The notes under the pieces are model-generated. The model had not been told where the DNA came from, searched no databases, and saw only the letters and a program-made list of their open reading frames with translations. A stretch of DNA of 64,000 nucleotides from RBG-16-49-21 sp040768125 (GTDB taxonomy: Bacteria; Spirochaetota; UBA4802; UBA5550), in NCBI GenBank assembly GCA_040768125.1, contig JAXGNG010000002.1, positions 310,001 through 374,000 on the forward strand, in the 5' to 3' direction. Of this stretch, positions 61,252 through 64,000 are shown one piece after another. Numbering within the stretch: the first letter of the stretch is position 1; the number at the start of each line of letters is the position of its first letter. Made by a program: the position numbers and the translations under genes.

Positions 61252-61265
61252 ATGTTGAATTCAGG
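61240..61265 (-). repeat. IS30 right terminal inverted repeat
   Basis: 26 bp, in which the transposase stop codon (61249-61251) lies. Matches the left end at 21 of 26 positions. Confidence 0.8.
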
Positions 61266-61349
61266 AGGGAGGCTCGACGACAGGGTATTATTTCCTTGAC
61301 TTTTTCGGTGAGCGGATACACCAGTTTCGTGAGACCAAGGAGGCCGGTT

Positions 61350-61607
61350 ATGGAAGAGATCAAAGTCGGTACCGTGGTAAAATTCTTCGCCAAGCCGGGT
61401 GTTGCGGCAATCGAGGTGGCTGACGGCGAAGTGAAGGTGGGCGACACCCTTCATTTCCGGGGGCACAGCACTGACTTCAACCAGGTCATCGAATCAATGC
61501 AGGTGGAGCACGCCCAGGTGGACACGGCCAGGAAGGGGGATTCTATAGGAATCAAGGTGGCCGATCGCGTGCGTGAGCATGATGAAGTCTATCTCGTGAA
61601 GGGGTGA
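61350..61607 (+). CDS. Small EF-Tu-domain-2-like protein
   Basis: 85 residues from the ATG after AAGGAGG. The whole chain is one beta-barrel like domain 2 of translation GTPases: VGTVVKFFAKPGVAAIEVADGEVKVGDTLHF, then MQVEHAQVDTARKGDSIGIKV and DEVYLVKG. It has no GTPase domain. Similar stand-alone proteins occur in anaerobes without known function. The IS30 element ends 84 nt upstream of its start, so its promoter may have been displaced; TTGACT followed by 17 nt and GCGGAT lies within the remaining gap. Confidence 0.82.
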   Translation: MEEIKVGTVVKFFAKPGVAAIEVADGEVKVGDTLHFRGHSTDFNQVIESMQVEHAQVDTARKGDSIGIKVADRVREHDEVYLVKG

Positions 61608-61787
61608 CGGCCCCCGTTTGCCTTGATGTTCCCTCAATCAATGAGTCCGGCATTTACCGGACCAGGGGTGAATTTTGCCTTTTCATGGAAAAAATGGTTG
61701 TAACCTCTTTTGTCGGGGTGTACGATAGGAGTTTCCGGATTGGAGGAGGAACGCCGTCCGGACCACCATACATGGAGGAGGTTCGTC

Positions 61788-61991
61788 ATGAACAGCGTGT
61801 ACAAGGTCATCGAGATAATCGGAACCAGCACGACATCGTGGGAAGACGCGGCGAAAAAAGCCATAGAGGCCGCGTCCAAGACCCTGAAGGAAATCCGGGT
61901 CGCCGAAGTCAAGGAATTGGACATCAACGTCGAGGAAGGCAAGATGATATTCCGCGTGAAGCTGAGGCTTTCCTTTAAATTCGTTGACTGA
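61788..61991 (+). CDS. Dodecin flavin-binding protein
   Basis: 67 residues, the family's length. VYKVIEIIGTSTTSWEDAAKKAIEAASKTL and IRVAEVKELDINVEEGKMIFRVKLRLSFKF follow the dodecin pattern. Dodecins form hollow 12-mers that bind riboflavin, FMN or coenzyme A and buffer flavins. GGAGGAGG precedes the ATG. The flavin-binding tryptophan is present at position 18. Confidence 0.9.
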   Translation: MNSVYKVIEIIGTSTTSWEDAAKKAIEAASKTLKEIRVAEVKELDINVEEGKMIFRVKLRLSFKFVD

Positions 61992-62102
61992 CGCCCCTCC
62001 GGGGGGCGGGTGAAATAACAGCGGCACCGGCGGTGCGCCGGTTATCGGACGCCGCCTCTCTCCATTCGGGCGTTCCGCGGCGGCAACAGGTACAAGAACG
62101 TA

Positions 62103-63269
62103 ATGGTAAAAACAGGCCTCGATCGCCTTCTTGATCGAAACGACATCATCCGGAACCGACGCATCGGCCTTATCGCCAACCATACATCGGTAAATGCCGA
62201 TCTGCATTACGGGTGGGACCTCATTCGGGAGACGGGAGCGGACCTGCGGATCATTTTTTCGCCCGAGCACGGGCTCTTCGGCGTCGAGCAGGACCAGGAG
62301 CCGGTGTCGAAGGTGCCCTCTTTTCCGGATCGCGTGCAAAGCCTTTACGGGGATTCCTCCGCCACCCTCGCGCCCAGGGAGGAACACCTGGAGGGTCTTG
62401 ACGCCGTATTGTTTGACATCCAGGACGTGGGGAGCCGGTATTACACCTACGTCAACACCATGGTTTTCTTCATGAAGGCCCTCGACGGGCGCGGCGTTGA
62501 GTTCATGGTCCTTGACCGGCCAAATCCCCTGGGAGGCCTGAGCGTCGAAGGTCCGGGGTTGAAGGATGGCTATGAATCATTCGTGGGGGTTCTACCGGTT
62601 CCCGTACGGCACGGCCTCACCGCGGGTGAGATCGCCCGGCTGGCCCTCTCGCACTTCGACCTCGATCTCGAGCTATCCGTCATCGAGATGGAGGGATGGG
62701 ATCGCGGGATGTTCTTTGACGAAACGGGCCTCCCCTGGGTACCGCCGTCGCCGAACATGCCGTCTCTGGATACCGCCCTGGTGTATCCCGGGTCCTGCCT
62801 CTTCGAGGGAACGACCGTGTCCGAGGGGAGGGGCACCACCACGCCTTTTCAGGTGATCGGCGCTCCCGGCGTGGTGCCGCATGAACTCGCGGCAGAACTG
62901 GACGGGCTTCCCCTCCCCGGGGCCCGTTTCCGCCCCCTCTGGTACCGACCCACATTCAACAAGCATTGCGGGAAGACCCTCGGGGGTGTATTCATACACG
63001 TAACGGACAGGCAACTCTTCAGGCCCTTCGCGACCGGGGTCGCCCTCGTGACGGTTCTGCGGAAGTTGTGCCCGGGTTTCGAGTTCACGCGCGGGGTATA
63101 TGAATTCAATTCTGAGCATCCCGCCTTTGACCTTCTCGCGGGAAGCGCGTCCATAAGGGAGATGATCGAGGGGGGTGAGGCGCTCGACACGATACTCGAT
63201 TCCTGGGCCGAAGAGGAGCGCGATGCCCTGGAGGCAGTGAGGGAATATTATATTTACGGTGAATCGTGA
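62103..63269 (+). CDS. NamZ-type exo-beta-N-acetylmuramidase (DUF1343)
   Basis: 388 residues with no signal peptide. GLIANHTSVNADLHYGWDLI, FSPEHGLFGVEQDQE, LFDIQDVGSRYYTYVNTM and LDRPNPLGG are the DUF1343/NamZ hallmarks, and PSPNMPSLDTALVYPGSCLFEGTTVSEGRGTTTPF follows. NamZ removes terminal N-acetylmuramic acid from peptidoglycan fragments, a step in wall recycling. Without an export signal it would act in the cytoplasm or need another route. It overlaps the symporter start (TGATG). Confidence 0.9.
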   Translation: MVKTGLDRLLDRNDIIRNRRIGLIANHTSVNADLHYGWDLIRETGADLRIIFSPEHGLFGVEQDQEPVSKVPSFPDRVQSLYGDSSATLAPREEHLEGLDAVLFDIQDVGSRYYTYVNTMVFFMKALDGRGVEFMVLDRPNPLGGLSVEGPGLKDGYESFVGVLPVPVRHGLTAGEIARLALSHFDLDLELSVIEMEGWDRGMFFDETGLPWVPPSPNMPSLDTALVYPGSCLFEGTTVSEGRGTTTPFQVIGAPGVVPHELAAELDGLPLPGARFRPLWYRPTFNKHCGKTLGGVFIHVTDRQLFRPFATGVALVTVLRKLCPGFEFTRGVYEFNSEHPAFDLLAGSASIREMIEGGEALDTILDSWAEEERDALEAVREYYIYGES

Positions 63270-64000
63270 TGCCTCTTGACCCGGCCCTCGTCGTCATCGC
63301 CGCATACCTTGTCGGGGTCAACCTGATCGGCCTCGCGTGCACGCGGGCATCAACCCTCAACGAGTATTTCCTCGGGGGCAGGAATCTTCCCTGGCCCGTG
63401 GCCTGTTTTTCAATCGTCGCCACCGAGACGAGCTCCCTCACCTTCATTTCCATCCCGGGTCTCGCGTATATATCGAACCTGGGCTTTCTCCAGGTTGCAC
63501 TCGGCTACATCATTGGCAGGGTCCTTGTCGCGGCGATCCTCCTCCCGAGGTATTTTTCCGGAAACCTGGAAACCGCCTATGAATTCATCCAGAACCGTTT
63601 CGGGCTCCTCTCTCGGCGCGTGATCGCCGTGGTCTTCCACGTCACGCGTCTTCTCGCCGACGCCATACGGCTATTCGCAACGGCGATCCCGCTATCCCTC
63701 CTCCTGGGCTTCGAGGGTTACTGGCAGGCGATCGTAATCGTCGGACTCGCGACATTCCTTTACACACTTTACGGCGGGATGAGGTCAGTAGCGGTAGTGG
63801 ATTCGATCCAGCTTGTTATATACCTCGTGAGCGCCGTGGCGGGAATCATGGTCATCGCCCACAGCATGGGGATCACGGCGGGTTCGCTGTTGAGCCGCAT
63901 ACCATCTTCGGGGATGGTCCTGTTTTCCACGGGAATCAAGGAGGGCTGGCGCGGCATATTCGGCTCTTACAACATCTTCTCAGGGCTGATCGGAGGCGCG
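63269..64000 (+). CDS. Sodium/solute symporter family protein (3' truncated)
   Basis: 244 residues are visible before the window ends, in an open frame. EYFLGGRNLPWPVACFSIVATETSSLTF is the typical start of SSS-family (sodium:solute symporter) proteins, and six or so membrane helices follow, including the TLYGGMRSVAVVDSIQLVIY loop. Being translationally coupled to the NamZ gene, it may import the MurNAc or muropeptide released by it (inference). Confidence 0.9.
   Translation, partial: MPLDPALVVIAAYLVGVNLIGLACTRASTLNEYFLGGRNLPWPVACFSIVATETSSLTFISIPGLAYISNLGFLQVALGYIIGRVLVAAILLPRYFSGNLETAYEFIQNRFGLLSRRVIAVVFHVTRLLADAIRLFATAIPLSLLLGFEGYWQAIVIVGLATFLYTLYGGMRSVAVVDSIQLVIYLVSAVAGIMVIAHSMGITAGSLLSRIPSSGMVLFSTGIKEGWRGIFGSYNIFSGLIGGA

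Larger units (their letters stand above)
60159..61265 (+). mobile_element. Complete IS30-family insertion sequence, 1107 bp
   Basis: Imperfect 26-bp terminal inverted repeats (21 of 26 matching) at 60159-60184 and 61240-61265 enclose one transposase gene. A 3-bp direct repeat AGG flanks it at 60156-60158 and 61266-61268, as expected for the target duplication of IS30 elements. The element is clearly more AT-rich than the genome around it, a sign of recent arrival. It sits between the pentapeptide gene and the EF-Tu-domain-2-like gene, in what would otherwise be their shared upstream region. Confidence 0.88.

Noticed and set aside
1..64000. CRISPR arrays, rRNA or tRNA genes
   Set aside because: No regularly spaced direct repeats, no rRNA core sequences and no cloverleaf with a TTC-type arm were noticed in the gaps.

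Overview
The window looks like a chromosomal segment of a Gram-negative, flagellated, largely anaerobic bacterium with a moderately high G+C content. The outer-membrane LolCD-type transporter, many lipoproteins, flagellar genes (flgN, flgK, flgL, fliW, csrA), a PilZ-type protein resembling Leptospira families, and one giant kinase/AAA/GAF/SpoIIE protein of a kind I know from Leptospira together suggest a deep-branching spirochaete. That assignment is inference; a deltaproteobacterium-like relative is not excluded. Anaerobic metabolism is indicated by pyruvate:ferredoxin oxidoreductase, EtfAB and a periplasmic [NiFe] hydrogenase. No rRNA, tRNA or CRISPR array was seen.

Layout: 1-3.9 kb holds the 3' part of a YrdC/YciO protein, a small membrane protein, and a reverse-strand HD-phosphohydrolase/radical-SAM pair. 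3.9-8.3 kb is a reverse-strand operon: c-type cytochrome, hydrogenase protease, [NiFe] small and large subunits, PAP2 phosphatase. Divergent from it (8.8-10.6 kb) is a striking exported fusion of two sulfite-oxidase-like domains, one heme-binding motif and a tetrapyrrole methylase. Then come proS, etfBA, bactofilin and a YlbF-like gene. 15.6-21.5 kb is a cluster of coiled-coil, SPFH/zinc-ribbon, two DUF4178, a tiny membrane protein, DUF350 and membrane spermidine synthase. 21.6-34.4 kb is mostly housekeeping: LysR regulator, rpmB, DUF1858, rsmD, glnS, gltX with a lipoprotein and transglutaminase, YgiT-type zinc finger, sirtuin, mutL, split coaC/coaB, and Memo plus AMMECR1.

34.5-39.3 kb contains an unknown protein, a lipoprotein, lolC/lolD-like genes and a PilZ protein. 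39.5-44.7 kb is the flagellar hook-filament junction block with fliW-csrA and a YhhN protein. 44.8-51 kb carries the 1733-residue signalling protein and a convergent CheW-like unknown. 51.1-52.9 kb encodes an archaeal-type entry to the shikimate pathway. 53.2-59.4 kb encodes citrate synthase, NifJ and an Ldh_2 dehydrogenase. The right end has a pentapeptide-repeat protein, a complete IS30-family element (60159-61265), an EF-Tu-domain-2-like protein, dodecin, a NamZ-type muramidase and the start of a sodium/solute symporter.

The best candidates for undescribed biology are the hydrogenase/cytochrome module facing the molybdo-domain/heme/tetrapyrrole-methylase fusion, and the SPFH-DUF4178-DUF350-spermidine synthase cluster. 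Functions are inferred from remembered family motifs only; no database search was possible.
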